A stretch of 64,000 bases of DNA from Rhodospirillaceae bacterium (GTDB lineage: Bacteria > Pseudomonadota > Alphaproteobacteria > Reyranellales > Reyranellaceae): positions 48,229 to 112,228 of the forward strand of contig WOUR01000012.1 in NCBI GenBank assembly GCA_009772935.1, given 5' to 3'. Within the stretch, counting starts at the first letter, position 1. Every line of letters begins with the position of its first letter. Shown in pieces: positions 9,262 to 18,997 of this stretch. Made by a program: the position numbers and the translations under genes. The notes beneath the pieces are model-generated. The model had not been told where the DNA came from. It did not search any database and saw only the letters and a list, made by a program, of their open reading frames with translations.

Positions 9262-9857
9262 GCGTCGCCCACATGAGTGCGCACGAGCGCGAGGAGAGGG
9301 AGACCCACGAGCAGCGGGCGCTGGGCTTCTGGCTCTACCTGATGGGCGACGCCGTGATCTTCGCCCTGCTGTTTGCGACCTACGCCATCATGATCCCCGG
9401 CACTGCCGGCGGTCCGACGGGCAAGGAACTCTTCGACCTCGACAATGCCGCCATCGAGACGGCGCTGCTGCTGGTTTCCAGCATGACCTTCGGCTTCGCC
9501 AGCCTGCAGGTGAGGGCGGGCAATCGCGGCGCCGTGCTGCTGTGGCTCGCGATCACCTTCGTGCTGGGCGCGGCCTTCGTGTTCCTCGAGGTGCGCGAGT
9601 TCGCCGGCATGATCGCCAGGGGCGCCGGCCCCGACCGCAGCGGCTTCCTCTCGGCCTTCTTCACCCTGGTGGGCACGCACGGCGTCCACGTCACCATGGG
9701 CCTGATCTGGATCGTGGTGCTCGGCGCCCAGGTCGCGCTGAAGGGGCTTACCCTGCCGGTCGCCTCGCGGCTCTACCGCCTCGGCCTCTTCTGGCACTTC
9801 CTCGACATCGCCTGGGTCGGCATCTTCTCCATCGTCTACCTGCCGGGACTGCTGTGA
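9258..9857 (+). CDS. cyoC: Quinol oxidase subunit III
   Basis: 199 residues and five predicted membrane helices, beginning with a hydrophilic tail and then [20 protein letters not shown], the hallmark of CyoC. The segment [17 protein letters not shown] matches the conserved helix pair of heme-copper oxidase subunit III. It overlaps cyoB by four bases and cyoD by one (TGATG). Confidence 0.95.
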   Translation: MSVAHMSAHEREERETHEQRALGFWLYLMGDAVIFALLFATYAIMIPGTAGGPTGKELFDLDNAAIETALLLVSSMTFGFASLQVRAGNRGAVLLWLAITFVLGAAFVFLEVREFAGMIARGAGPDRSGFLSAFFTLVGTHGVHVTMGLIWIVVLGAQVALKGLTLPVASRLYRLGLFWHFLDIAWVGIFSIVYLPGLL

Positions 9858-10165
9858 TGGAACACCAACCCCCGCACGCCCTTCGCTCCTACCTGATCGG
9901 CTTCGTGCTGGCCGTCATCCTGAGCGCCGTTCCCTTCTGGCTGGTCTACACCCACGCCCTGCCGCCGCATCGTACGCTTCTGGTCATCGGCATCGCCGCG
10001 GTCCTGCAGGTGCTGGTCCATCTGCGCTTCTTCCTGCACATCAACTTCACCACGACGCCGCGCGAGAACGTCCTGGCGCTGGTCTTCACCTGCATCCTGC
10101 TGTTCATCATGGTGGGTGGCAGCTTCTGGATCATGTTCGACCTGCACACCCGCATGCTGCTCTAG
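9857..10165 (+). CDS. cyoD: Quinol oxidase subunit IV
   Basis: 102 residues with three membrane helices. The motif LVHLRFFLHINF and the first-helix segment YLIGFVLAVILSAVPF are typical of CyoD, an assembly-supporting subunit. It begins at the ATG that shares one base with the cyoC stop. No cyoE (heme O synthase) follows, so that enzyme must be encoded elsewhere. Confidence 0.93.
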   Translation: MEHQPPHALRSYLIGFVLAVILSAVPFWLVYTHALPPHRTLLVIGIAAVLQVLVHLRFFLHINFTTTPRENVLALVFTCILLFIMVGGSFWIMFDLHTRMLL

Positions 10166-10181
10166 CCTGCGGGTGCGACGG

Positions 10182-10691
10182 ATGGCGCCGGTCAAGTCGA
10201 AGATGACGCCGATCCTGGCGTGGGAGTGGATCCTGGTCCTCTCGCCCGTGCCGGTGATGGTGCTGGCCTATGTCGTCCTCGCGAACACGACGATCGGGGA
10301 GGGCGTGGTCGGCTTCACCGAGAAGGCGCTCGATGGGCTGTGCGCCAACGGACTGCCCGCCGTCTGGTGCCGGGTTGCCAGGCCCGCGAGCCTGCTCACC
10401 GCCGTCCAGTTCCTGACTTTCCTCTGGTTCGTGGCGATGTCCGTCTACCTGTTCTGGCGTGTGCGCTTCGCGCCCTACGCCAAGCCGGCGAACTACGTGC
10501 CCGGCGCCGCCTCGCTCTTCGAGATGGCGAGCTGGGGCGCGATCTGGCTGTTCATGATGGCCGGCGGCCAGGTCTTTCCCTATCGCGACACGGCGCTGGC
10601 GGAACCCAGTCTCCTGTTCGGCATGTTGGGCCTCGGGCTCGGCCTGCTGTCGCTGCGCATGCTGGCGGTCGGCCTCAGGTTCCGGCACTAG
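10182..10691 (+). CDS. Membrane protein of unknown function downstream of cyoD
   Basis: 169 residues from the ATG at 10182 (an alternative ATG is at 10203). Four hydrophobic segments are visible: ILVLSPVPVMVLAYVVLA, LLTAVQFLTFLWFVAMSVYL, ASWGAIWLFMMAGG and LLFGMLGLGLGLLSLRML. Two cysteines (LCANGLPAVWC) lie in a loop. I do not recognise the family. It starts 16 bases after cyoD in the same direction, so it may be co-transcribed and connected with the oxidase. Confidence 0.65.
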   Translation: MAPVKSKMTPILAWEWILVLSPVPVMVLAYVVLANTTIGEGVVGFTEKALDGLCANGLPAVWCRVARPASLLTAVQFLTFLWFVAMSVYLFWRVRFAPYAKPANYVPGAASLFEMASWGAIWLFMMAGGQVFPYRDTALAEPSLLFGMLGLGLGLLSLRMLAVGLRFRH

Positions 10692-10696
10692 CACCT

Positions 10697-10775
10697 CAAT
10701 GGAGCGCGCCACCGGTGGCGCTCATGTCTTCCAATCGACGAAGCTTGAGCGCACCTGGAGTGGCGCGCTCCATTG
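10697..10775. repeat. Long inverted repeat after the cyo operon
   Basis: CAATGGAGCGCGCCAC at 10697-10712 is the exact reverse complement of 10760-10775, a perfect 16-base repeat around a 47-base loop. Inside the left arm CGCCACCGGTGGCG is itself palindromic, and a second partial copy (GGTGGCGCTCA against TGAGCGCACC) extends the pairing. There is no T-run, so a simple intrinsic terminator is unlikely. It may be a mobile repeat unit or an RNA processing structure. Confidence 0.75.
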
Positions 10776-10840
10776 ATTGCGGTCTCAACGCCGACTTTGT
10801 CTTTTCGGCAGCCGGTTCCCTCGCGAAAATTCCTACGAGT

Positions 10841-10883
10841 TTCCTATGCCGGCGGCGGCCCCGCCGGCTCGAATTCCTATGCC
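10841..10883. promoter_or_regulatory. Hairpin and direct repeats in the kdp leader
   Basis: TTCCTATGCC occurs at 10841-10850 and again at 10874-10883, flanking a perfect hairpin GCCGGCGG-CGGCC-CCGCCGGC (10848-10868). This sits 35 bases before the first kdp reading frame, where KdpE would act. Direct repeats can be response-regulator sites, but no match to a known KdpE box is visible. Confidence 0.35.
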
Positions 10884-10917
10884 TGGAACGCCTTCTATGC
10901 CGCCGAAGGAGACTTCC

Positions 10918-11001
10918 ATGCTCGACATCCTGTTCTTCGGCGGCGGCCTCGTCCTGTTCTGCCTGCTGATCGCCTACGAGCGCCTGTGCAGCAGGCTGTG
11001 A
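10918..11001 (+). CDS. 27-residue membrane leader protein of the kdp operon
   Basis: A very short frame encoding one membrane helix, MLDILFFGGGLVLFCLLIAY, with a charged C-terminus (ERLCSRL). GAAGGAGACTTCC gives it a strong Shine-Dalgarno sequence. It lies seven bases before kdpF in the same direction. Similar mini-proteins stand before kdpF in other high-GC bacteria as far as I recall, but their function is not established. It may be an extra small subunit or a translated leader. Confidence 0.7.
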   Translation: MLDILFFGGGLVLFCLLIAYERLCSRL

Positions 11002-11008
11002 GGCGGCC

Positions 11009-11098
11009 ATGAGCTTCGACTATGTCCTGGGCGGCGCTCTCGCCGCCCTTCTGCTCGTCTATCTGACGGTCGCGCTGGCGCGGCCGGAGAAATTCTGA
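11009..11098 (+). CDS. kdpF: Kdp potassium ATPase small subunit F
   Basis: 29 residues with one membrane span ([20 protein letters not shown]) and the characteristic ending ARPEKF. Length matches E. coli KdpF, which stabilises the KdpABC complex. It is followed after seven bases by kdpA, and each start is preceded by the same AGGCGGCC block. Confidence 0.92.
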   Translation: MSFDYVLGGALAALLLVYLTVALARPEKF

Positions 11099-11105
11099 GG
11101 CGGCC

Positions 11106-12815
11106 ATGACTCTCAACGGCTGGGCGCAGATCGCGCTCTTCTGCGTCCTCGTGCTGCTGCTCACGCGGCCGCTCGGCGGCTATCTCGACAATGTCATGGC
11201 GGGACGCCGCACCCTGCTGTCGCCGGTTCTGCTGCCGGTCGAACGCGGCTTCTATCGCCTCGCCGGCATCGATCCGGCGGAGGAGCAGAGCTGGTGGGTC
11301 TATGCCCGTGCCATGGTGGTCTTGCACATCGTGGGCTTTGCCTTCCTCTATCTGCTGCTGCGTGTTCAGGACCTGTTGCCTCTCAACCCGCAGGGCTTGT
11401 CCGGCGTGGCGCCCGACCTGGCGGGCAACACCGCGGTGAGCTTCCTGACCAATACCAACTGGCAGAACTACGGCGGCGAATCGACGATGAGCTATCTCTC
11501 GCAGATGGCCGGCCTCTCGGTTCAGAACTTCCTGAGTGCCGCCACCGGCATTGCGCTCGCCGTGGCGCTCGTCCGCGGCTTCGCGCGCGCCGAGTCCAAG
11601 GGCATCGGCAACTTCTGGGCCGACCTGGTGCGTGTCACGCTCTACGTGCTGCTGCCTTTCTGCCTGCTGCTGACGGTCTTCTACGTCTGGCAGGGCGTGC
11701 CGCAGAACCTGTCCTCCTATGTCGAAGCGACCACGCTCGAGGGCGCCAGGCAGACCATTGCACAGGGGCCGGTGGCCTCGCAGCTCGCCATCAAGATGCT
11801 GGGCACCAACGGCGGCGGCTTCTTCAACGCCAACTCGGCACACCCCTACGAGAACCCCACCGCGCTCTCCAACCTGGTTCAGATGCTGTCGATCTTCGCG
11901 ATCGGCGCGGCGCTCACCAACCTGTTCGGTCGGGCCGTCGGCGACGAACGCCAGGGTTGGGCAATCCTGGCCGCGATGGGTGTGCTGTTCCTGGCCGGCG
12001 TCCTTGTCTGCTACGGGGCCGAGGCGGGCGGCAATCCGCTGATCGGCGCGCTCGGCGTCGACAATGCCGCCGGCAACATGGAAGGCAAGGAGGTGCGCTT
12101 CGGCGCGCCACTCTCAGCCTTGTTCGCCGTGATCACCACGGCGGCCTCGTGCGGCGCGGTGAACGCCATGCTCGACAGCTTCATGCCGCTGGGCGGCCTG
12201 ATCCCGCTGCTCAATATCCTGTTGGGCGAGATCATCATCGGTGGCGTCGGCGCGGGCCTCTACGGCATGCTGCTGTTCGCCATCCTGGCGATCTTCCTCG
12301 CGGGCCTGATGGTCGGCCGGACGCCGGAATATGTCGGCAAGAAGATCGAGGCGCGCGAGGTGAAGTTCACCATGCTGGCGATCCTCTGCTGCCCGCTTGC
12401 CATCCTGGGCTTCACGGCGCTGGCCAGCGTCATCCCGGTGGGCCTGGCGGGCCCGGCCAATGCCGGCCCCCACGGCTTCAGCGAGATCCTCTACGCCTAC
12501 GCGTCGGCCGCGGGCAACAACGGCAGCGCCTTCGGCGGCCTGACGGGCAATACCATCTTCTACAACGGTACCCTGGCCGTCGCGATGATGGTCGGCCGCT
12601 TCGCCATCATCATCCCGATGCTGGCGGTGGCCGGTTCGCTGGCTTCCAAGCGCAAGGCCGCGATCTCGGCCGGCACCTTCCCGACCCATGGCGGACTGTT
12701 CGTCGGCCTGCTGGTCGGCGCCGTGCTGATCGTCGGCGGTCTCACCTTCCTGCCGGCCCTGGCTCTCGGCCCCATTGCGGAGCATTTCGCCCTGCTGGCC
12801 GGCTCGCTGTTCTAA
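11106..12815 (+). CDS. kdpA: Potassium-transporting ATPase channel-like subunit A
   Basis: 569 residues, full length for KdpA, which forms the K+ selective pore in the inner membrane. The repeated selectivity-loop glycines are visible in [40 protein letters not shown] and [12 protein letters not shown]. Ten membrane helices are expected. It lies in kdpFABC with 12 bases to kdpB. Confidence 0.97.
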   Translation: MTLNGWAQIALFCVLVLLLTRPLGGYLDNVMAGRRTLLSPVLLPVERGFYRLAGIDPAEEQSWWVYARAMVVLHIVGFAFLYLLLRVQDLLPLNPQGLSGVAPDLAGNTAVSFLTNTNWQNYGGESTMSYLSQMAGLSVQNFLSAATGIALAVALVRGFARAESKGIGNFWADLVRVTLYVLLPFCLLLTVFYVWQGVPQNLSSYVEATTLEGARQTIAQGPVASQLAIKMLGTNGGGFFNANSAHPYENPTALSNLVQMLSIFAIGAALTNLFGRAVGDERQGWAILAAMGVLFLAGVLVCYGAEAGGNPLIGALGVDNAAGNMEGKEVRFGAPLSALFAVITTAASCGAVNAMLDSFMPLGGLIPLLNILLGEIIIGGVGAGLYGMLLFAILAIFLAGLMVGRTPEYVGKKIEAREVKFTMLAILCCPLAILGFTALASVIPVGLAGPANAGPHGFSEILYAYASAAGNNGSAFGGLTGNTIFYNGTLAVAMMVGRFAIIIPMLAVAGSLASKRKAAISAGTFPTHGGLFVGLLVGAVLIVGGLTFLPALALGPIAEHFALLAGSLF

Positions 12816-12827
12816 CGAGGCGTCATC

Positions 12828-14876
12828 ATGAGCAAACGTGACAAGTCGCAGTCGCTCTTCGACCCCGCGATCCTGAAGCCGGCGCTGCTCGGTAGCTTCA
12901 CCAAGCTCGACCCGCGCGAGCTGGTGAAGAACCCGGTGATGTTCACCGTCGAGATGGTGGCCCTGGCCGCCACGGTCCTCACCGTGCGCGACATCGCGAC
13001 CGGCGCGGCTGGAAGCGGCTTCCAGATCCAGATCGTGATCTGGCTGTGGGTCACCGTCCTGTTCGCCACCTTTGCCGAGGCCGTCGCCGAGGGTCGCGGC
13101 AAGGCCCAGGCCGACACGCTGCGTCGCATGCGCAGCGAGACCATGGCCAAGGTGCTTCTGGGCGTCGGCGACACGTTCGAGCCGCGGCGCGCCCATACGT
13201 TGAAAGTCGGCGAGAAGGTCCTGGTCGAGGCCGGCGACCTGGTGCCGGGCGACGGCGAGATCGTCGAAGGCGTGGCGACGATCGACGAATCGGCCATCAC
13301 CGGTGAATCCGCGCCCGTCATCCGCGAAGCCGGCGGCGACCGCTCGGCGGTCACCGGCGGCACGCGCGTCCTGTCGGACCGGATCAAGGTGCGCATCACC
13401 GCCGAGCAGGGATCGAGCTTCCTCGACCGCATGATCGCCCTGGTCGAGGGCGCGGCGCGCCAGAAGACGCCCAACGAACTGGCGCTCAGCGTCCTGCTGG
13501 CCGGCCTCACGCTCATCTTCGTCCTGGCGGTCGTCTCCATCCCGAGCTTCGCGACCTATGCCGGCGGCGCGGTCTCCGTCGTCGTGCTGATCGCGCTGTT
13601 CGTCACCCTGATCCCGACGACCATCGGCGCGCTCCTGTCGGCCATCGGCATCGCCGGCATGAACCGGCTGGTGCGTTTCAACGTGCTGGCGACCTCCGGC
13701 CGCGCCGTCGAGGCGGCGGGCGACGTCGACACGCTGCTGCTGGACAAGACGGGCACCATCACGCTCGGCAACCGCCACGCCACGCAGTTCATCCCGGTGA
13801 CGGGCGTGACCGACGAGGAGGTCGCCCGTGTGGCCCAGCTCGCGAGTCTCGCCGACGAGACGCCGGAAGGCCGCTCGATCGTCGTGCTGGCCAAGGAGAA
13901 ATACGGCCTGCGCGGCGTCGACGTGGCCGAGATGCACGGGCAGTTCGTGCCCTTCACGGCGCAGACCCGCATGAGCGGTGTCGACCACGAGGGGGCGGTG
14001 ATCCGCAAGGGCGCCATCGATTCGGTGATCGAGCATGCGCGCGCGCTCGGCATCACGCCGCCGGTCGATGAAGTGAATCGAATCGCCTCGACCATCGGCA
14101 AGGAAGGCGGCACGCCGCTCGGCGTGTCGCGCAACGGCCGCATCCTGGGCGTCGTCTACCTGAAGGACATCGTGAAGGGCGGCATCCGCGAGCGCTTCGC
14201 CGAGCTGCGCGCCATGGGCATCCGCACCGTGATGATCACCGGCGACAATCCCCAGACGGCGGCCGCGATCGCGGCCGAAGCCGGCGTCGACGATTTCCTC
14301 GCGCAGGCGACGCCGGAGGCCAAGCTGCGTCTGATCCGCGAGGAGCAGGCCAAGGGCAAGCTGGTGGCGATGTGCGGCGACGGCACCAACGATGCGCCGG
14401 CGCTCGCCCAGGCCGATGTCGGTGTCGCCATGCAGACCGGCACCAATGCCGCCCGCGAGGCCGGGAACATGGTCGACCTCGACAGCGACCCGACCAAGCT
14501 CATCGAGATCGTGGCCATCGGCAAGCAGCTGCTGATGACACGCGGCGCGCTCACGACCTTCTCGATCGCCAACGACGTGGCGAAGTACTTCGCCATCATC
14601 CCGGCGATGTTCATCGCCTTCTACCCGCAGCTCGGGGTGCTGAACGTCATGGGCCTGGCGACGCCACAAAGCGCCATCCTGTCGGCCATCATCTTCAACG
14701 CCCTGATCATCGTGGCGCTGATCCCGCTCGCCCTCCGCGGCGTGCAGTACCGGCCGAGCGGGGCCGCCGCCCTGCTGCGCCGCAACCTGCTGATCTATGG
14801 CCTTGGCGGTCTGGTCGTGCCCTTCGTCGGTATCAAGCTGATCGACGTGGTGGTCGCGGCCACCGGCCTCGCCTGA
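12828..14876 (+). CDS. kdpB: Potassium-transporting ATPase catalytic subunit B
   Basis: 682 residues of a P-type ATPase. The phosphorylation site [14 protein letters not shown] is near residue 308, the actuator loop [11 protein letters not shown] near 158, and the hinge [20 protein letters not shown] near 520. It couples ATP hydrolysis to K+ movement through KdpA. A 148-base spacer holding two palindromic repeats separates it from kdpC, unlike the tight spacing elsewhere in the operon. Confidence 0.97.
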   Translation: MSKRDKSQSLFDPAILKPALLGSFTKLDPRELVKNPVMFTVEMVALAATVLTVRDIATGAAGSGFQIQIVIWLWVTVLFATFAEAVAEGRGKAQADTLRRMRSETMAKVLLGVGDTFEPRRAHTLKVGEKVLVEAGDLVPGDGEIVEGVATIDESAITGESAPVIREAGGDRSAVTGGTRVLSDRIKVRITAEQGSSFLDRMIALVEGAARQKTPNELALSVLLAGLTLIFVLAVVSIPSFATYAGGAVSVVVLIALFVTLIPTTIGALLSAIGIAGMNRLVRFNVLATSGRAVEAAGDVDTLLLDKTGTITLGNRHATQFIPVTGVTDEEVARVAQLASLADETPEGRSIVVLAKEKYGLRGVDVAEMHGQFVPFTAQTRMSGVDHEGAVIRKGAIDSVIEHARALGITPPVDEVNRIASTIGKEGGTPLGVSRNGRILGVVYLKDIVKGGIRERFAELRAMGIRTVMITGDNPQTAAAIAAEAGVDDFLAQATPEAKLRLIREEQAKGKLVAMCGDGTNDAPALAQADVGVAMQTGTNAAREAGNMVDLDSDPTKLIEIVAIGKQLLMTRGALTTFSIANDVAKYFAIIPAMFIAFYPQLGVLNVMGLATPQSAILSAIIFNALIIVALIPLALRGVQYRPSGAAALLRRNLLIYGLGGLVVPFVGIKLIDVVVAATGLA

Positions 14877-14896
14877 GGCGCGCTTGTCTAATGCAT

Positions 14897-15012
14897 TTGC
14901 CCACCCTTCGAGACGCGGTCCTTCGGACCGCTCCTCAGGGTGAGGTGGTTTGTAGTGTCATAGGAAACCTCATCCTGAGGAGGCTGCGAAGCGGCCGTCT
15001 CGAAGGATGGGC
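14897..15012. repeat. Pair of oppositely oriented palindromic repeats between kdpB and kdpC
   Basis: Copy 2 (about 14899-14948) reads CCACCCTTCGAGACGC ... GCTCCTCAGGGTGAGGTGG and copy 3 (about 14967-15011) is the same element in the opposite orientation, ending CGTCTCGAAGGATGGG. Each can form its own hairpin and the two can pair with each other. The arrangement resembles the paired mosaic elements of REP families. It lies inside the kdp transcription unit. Confidence 0.85.
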
Positions 15013-15024
15013 CAGGAGAAGAAC

Positions 15025-15615
15025 ATGCTTCGTCATTTCCGCGCCTCGCTCGTCACGTTGGTCCTCATGACCGCGCTGCTGGGCATCGCCTATCCGCTGG
15101 CCATGGTGGGCGTTGCCGGTGCGGCCTTTCCCGGCCAGGCCGGCGGCTCGCTCCTTCAGAAGGACGGCAAGGTGGTGGGCTCCAGTCTGATCGGCCAGTC
15201 CTTCACCGGTGACACCTACTTCCATGGAAGGCTGTCGGCGACGACCGACACCGATCCGGCGGATTCGACCAAGACCGTCGCAGCACCCTACAACGCGGCC
15301 AACTCGATGGGATCCAATCTCGGGCCGACGTCCAAGGCGCTGGTCGATCGCGTCAAGGAGGACGCCGACAGGCTCGGAAGGGGCGTGCCGGTCGACCTCG
15401 TCACCACCTCTGGAAGCGGTCTCGATCCGCATATCTCGCCTGAGGCGGCCGCCTGGCAGGTGGCACGCGTCGCCAGGGCGCGTGGCCTGCCGGAGGTTGA
15501 GCTGCAGGCGCTGGTGACCCGGCACACCGAGGGCCGCATGTATGGGCTGCTGGGCGAGCCGCGGGTCAACGTGCTGCAGCTCAATCTCGCCCTCGACGCG
15601 CTGCCCAGGCGGTGA
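15025..15615 (+). CDS. kdpC: Potassium-transporting ATPase subunit C
   Basis: 196 residues from the ATG at 15025, preceded by CAGGAGAAG. An earlier in-frame ATG at 15007 lies in the repeat and would add six residues. One N-terminal membrane helix ([20 protein letters not shown]) is followed by the periplasmic domain with [38 protein letters not shown] and the ending [14 protein letters not shown], all typical of KdpC. Confidence 0.95.
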   Translation: MLRHFRASLVTLVLMTALLGIAYPLAMVGVAGAAFPGQAGGSLLQKDGKVVGSSLIGQSFTGDTYFHGRLSATTDTDPADSTKTVAAPYNAANSMGSNLGPTSKALVDRVKEDADRLGRGVPVDLVTTSGSGLDPHISPEAAAWQVARVARARGLPEVELQALVTRHTEGRMYGLLGEPRVNVLQLNLALDALPRR

Positions 15616-15630
15616 CAATGATCCGGCTGC

Positions 15631-18324
15631 ATGCCCATAGCCGTTGACGACCTGCGGCCCTCCCCCGACGCTCTCCTGAAGGCGGCGGAGAAGGAGGCGC
15701 GCGGCAAGCACAAGATCTTCCTCGGCGCCGCGCCCGGCGTCGGCAAGACCTGGGAGATGCTGTCGGCGGCGCACCGACGTCTCCGCGAGGGGACCGACGT
15801 GGTGGTCGGCGTCGTCGAGACACACGGCCGCGCCGAGACCGAGGCGCAGCTCAAGGGGCTCGAGATCCTGCCGCGCCGCTCCGTCGACTATCGCGGCCGC
15901 ACGATCGAGGAAATGGACCTCGACGCCATCCTGAAGCGACGGCCGGCCCTGGTCCTGGTCGACGAGTTGGCTCACACCAACGCCGAGGGCAGCCGCCATC
16001 CCAAGCGCTACCTCGATGTCGAGGAGCTGCTGGCGGCCGGCATAGACGTCTATTCGACCCTGAACGTCCAGCACATCGAGAGCCTGAACGACGTGGTGGC
16101 GCGCATCACGCGCATCCGTGTGCGCGAGACCGTGCCGGATCATGTCGTGGATGCCGCGGACGAGGTCGAGCTGATCGACCTGACGCCCGCCGACCTGATC
16201 GCGCGCCTTGCCGAGGGCAAGGTCTATGTCCGTGACCAGGCGCAGCGCGCGCTGCGCCACTACTTCTCGCCAGGCAACCTGACGGCGCTGCGCGAGCTGG
16301 CGCTGCGGCGCACCGCGCTGCGCGTCGACGAGCAGATGCGCAGCTACATGCGCGAGCACGCCATTGCCGGTCCCTGGGCGGCGGGCGAGCGGGTGATCGT
16401 CTGCCTCGATCCCGGGCCGGGGGCGGCCAACGCGGTGCGCGCCGCCAAGCGCAGCGCCGATGCGCTCGATGCCGAACTGATCGCGCTCTACGTCGAGACG
16501 GATCGTCATGCCACCTTGTCGGAAGCCGAACATGCGCGGCTGGCCGAAGCGCAGCGGCTGGCGGCCCGACTCGGGGCCGAAATCGTTACCTTGCCCGGTC
16601 GCTCTGTCGTCGAGGAGATCGTGGCCTTCGCCCGCTCGCGCAATGCGACGCGGGTCGTGGTCGGCAAGTCGCGGCGCTCGCGCTGGTTCGAGTTGCGCCA
16701 TGGATCGGTGGTGGACGAGCTGGTGCGTTCGGGCTCGGGCCTCGCCGTCGAGGTGGCGCCTTTGGCCGAGGTCGAGCAGAGGGCCGGCCCGCGCGATTGG
16801 CTGCGCGACGTACCGCTGACGCCGGGGCCTTATCTCGAAGGTACGCTGACGACGGCGGTCGCGACAGCGGTCGGCGTCCTGATCGACCGCCTGGTCGAGT
16901 TGCCCAACATTTCGCTGATCTATGTCCTCCCCGTTCTCTTTGCCGCAGCACGCCACGGGCTGGTGCCGTCGCTGTGGGTTTCGGCGCTGAGCGTGACCTG
17001 CTTCAACTTCTTCTATCTGCCGCCGCTCTACCAGTTCACGATCGCCGACCCCGCCAACGTCATGGCGCTCTTCCTGTTCGTCGTCGTGGCGGTCATCGCC
17101 AGCGCGCTGGCGGCCAGGACCCGGACGCAGACCGAATCAGCGCGCCGCGAGGCGCGGACCACGGCAGGGCTCTACGCCTTCAGCCGCAAGATCGCCGGCG
17201 TCGTCGATCTCTACGACCTCCTCTGGATCGTCGTCTCGCACCTCGCTCGCCTGCTGCAGGCGGAGATCGTCGTGCTGATGCCGGAGGCGGGCGAACTCAC
17301 CACCCGCGCCGCCTTTCCGCCGGACGGGGCCTTGAACGAGGCCGATCTCGCCGCCGCGCGCTGGTCCTGGGATGCCGACCGGCCGGCGGGGCGCGGGACC
17401 GACACCTTGCCCGGTGGACGCTGGCTGTTCGTGCCCATCCGCACCAGCCGCGCGGCGATTGCGGTGATCGGCGTGCTGCCGAACAAGGCGGGCCACGAAC
17501 TCTCTTCTGGCGAACGCCGCCTGCTCGAGGCCGTCGGCAACCAGGCTGCCGTCGCCATCGAGCGCGTGACCTTGGCCGAGGACATCGATCAGGCGCGGCT
17601 GGGGGCGGAGCGCGAGCGGCTGCGCTCTTCCATGCTGACCTCGGTTTCGCACGATCTGCGCACGCCGCTGGCATCCATCATCGGCGCCTTGTCCAGCCTG
17701 CGCAGCTTCGGCGAGCGGTACGATGCGGCGGCGCGCGAGGAGTTGCTGGCGACGGCGCAGGGGGAAGCCGAACGGCTCGACCGCTTCGTCGGTAACCTGC
17801 TCGACATGACGCGCCTCGATGCCGGGGCGATCGTTCCCATGCGCGAGGCCATCGAAGTGGGCGACCTCGTCTCGACGGCCTTGCGCCGCGCTACGCCGCT
17901 CCTGTCGGGTCACGAGGTTTCTTCCGCGGTCGCGCCGCAGCTGCCGGTGCTGCAGCTGGATTTCGTGCTGGCCGAGCAAGCCCTGTTCAACCTGCTCGAC
18001 AATGCCGCCAAGTATTCGGCGCCGGGCGGCCGGATCTCCGTGGAGGCCGGGCTCGTCGGATCGAGGATCGAGATCATCGTGCGAGACGAGGGGCCGGGCA
18101 TCGCCGAGGCCGATCTCGACCGCATCTTCGAGAAGTTCCATCGCGCCGAATCGGGGGATCGGCGCCGTGCCGGCACGGGACTGGGGCTTGCCATCGCCCG
18201 CGGTTTCGTCGAAGCCATGGGCGGCACGCTCAAGGCCCGTAATCGAAACGGTCGAGATGAACGCGACGAACGCAGCGGTGCGGAATTCGTGATGGAATTT
18301 CCAGTAGCTCGAAATGACGGCTGA
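15631..18324 (+). CDS. kdpD: Sensor histidine kinase KdpD
   Basis: 897 residues, the normal full length. Domains in order: the KdpD N-terminal domain with Walker A GAAPGVGKTWEML (near 33), DELAHTNAEGSRHPKRYLD; a universal-stress-protein-like domain near 250-370; four closely spaced membrane helices near 405-505; a GAF-like region; HisKA with the phosphorylated His in SVSHDLRTPLASIIG; and HATPase with LLDNAAKYS and GTGLGLAIARGF. It senses K+ limitation and phosphorylates KdpE. It starts 15 bases after kdpC and overlaps kdpE by 11 bases. Confidence 0.97.
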   Translation: MPIAVDDLRPSPDALLKAAEKEARGKHKIFLGAAPGVGKTWEMLSAAHRRLREGTDVVVGVVETHGRAETEAQLKGLEILPRRSVDYRGRTIEEMDLDAILKRRPALVLVDELAHTNAEGSRHPKRYLDVEELLAAGIDVYSTLNVQHIESLNDVVARITRIRVRETVPDHVVDAADEVELIDLTPADLIARLAEGKVYVRDQAQRALRHYFSPGNLTALRELALRRTALRVDEQMRSYMREHAIAGPWAAGERVIVCLDPGPGAANAVRAAKRSADALDAELIALYVETDRHATLSEAEHARLAEAQRLAARLGAEIVTLPGRSVVEEIVAFARSRNATRVVVGKSRRSRWFELRHGSVVDELVRSGSGLAVEVAPLAEVEQRAGPRDWLRDVPLTPGPYLEGTLTTAVATAVGVLIDRLVELPNISLIYVLPVLFAAARHGLVPSLWVSALSVTCFNFFYLPPLYQFTIADPANVMALFLFVVVAVIASALAARTRTQTESARREARTTAGLYAFSRKIAGVVDLYDLLWIVVSHLARLLQAEIVVLMPEAGELTTRAAFPPDGALNEADLAAARWSWDADRPAGRGTDTLPGGRWLFVPIRTSRAAIAVIGVLPNKAGHELSSGERRLLEAVGNQAAVAIERVTLAEDIDQARLGAERERLRSSMLTSVSHDLRTPLASIIGALSSLRSFGERYDAAAREELLATAQGEAERLDRFVGNLLDMTRLDAGAIVPMREAIEVGDLVSTALRRATPLLSGHEVSSAVAPQLPVLQLDFVLAEQALFNLLDNAAKYSAPGGRISVEAGLVGSRIEIIVRDEGPGIAEADLDRIFEKFHRAESGDRRRAGTGLGLAIARGFVEAMGGTLKARNRNGRDERDERSGAEFVMEFPVARNDG

Positions 18325-18997
18325 CGGCGCGACCATCCTGATCGTCGAGGACGAACCGCCGATCCGCCGGCTCCTGCGCACGACGCTCGCGGCGCATGAC
18401 TATCGCACCGTCGAAGCCGGCACGGCCGCCGAGGCGCTGCAGGCGGTGCACCATCACCGCCCCGACCTGATATTGCTCGATCTCGGCCTGCCCGACCGCG
18501 ACGGGCTCGAATTGATCGCCGACATCCGCAAGCTCAGCCCCGTGCCGATCGTCGTCCTGTCGGGGCGCGGCGAGGAGGCGGCCAAGGTAGCGGCCCTCGA
18601 TTCCGGTGCCGACGACTATGTCACCAAACCGTTCGGCGCCGAGGAACTGATGGCGCGCCTGCGGGCAGCGCTGCGCCACCGGCTGCAGCAGCAGGGCGCC
18701 GACCGCGGCTTCGCCAGCGGCACGCTCAAGGTGGATCTGGTGCGCCGGCTGGTCGAGCGGGATGGCGAGGCGGTCAAGCTGTCGCCCAAGGAGTACGACA
18801 TCCTGGAACAGCTCGCGATCCATGCCGGCAAGGTGCTGACGCATCGCCACCTGCTGCGCGAAGTCTGGCGCGACGAGGCGGTCGATCCGCAGTACCTGCG
18901 CGTCTACATCCGCCAGCTTCGCCAGAAGATCGAGACCGATCCGGCCTCGCCGCGGCACGTGCTCACCGAACCGGGCGTGGGTTACCGGCTGGTCTGA
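18314..18997 (+). CDS. kdpE: Response regulator KdpE
   Basis: 227 residues: a receiver domain with the acidic pair in ILIVEDEPPIRR, the phosphorylated Asp in PDLILLDLGLPD and the Lys in DDYVTKPFGAEEL, followed by an OmpR-type winged helix (KLSPKEYDILEQLAIHAGKV, RVYIRQLRQKIE). It activates kdp transcription in K+-poor conditions. It overlaps kdpD by 11 bases, and its 3' end overlaps a convergent gene by 35 bases. Confidence 0.96.
   Translation: MTADGATILIVEDEPPIRRLLRTTLAAHDYRTVEAGTAAEALQAVHHHRPDLILLDLGLPDRDGLELIADIRKLSPVPIVVLSGRGEEAAKVAALDSGADDYVTKPFGAEELMARLRAALRHRLQQQGADRGFASGTLKVDLVRRLVERDGEAVKLSPKEYDILEQLAIHAGKVLTHRHLLREVWRDEAVDPQYLRVYIRQLRQKIETDPASPRHVLTEPGVGYRLV

Noticed and set aside
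12114..14669. A very long open frame antisense to kdpA and kdpB
   Set aside because: It has Arg/His/Asp-rich low-complexity translation, no ribosome site and no family features; it is a shadow of GC-rich coding on the other strand.
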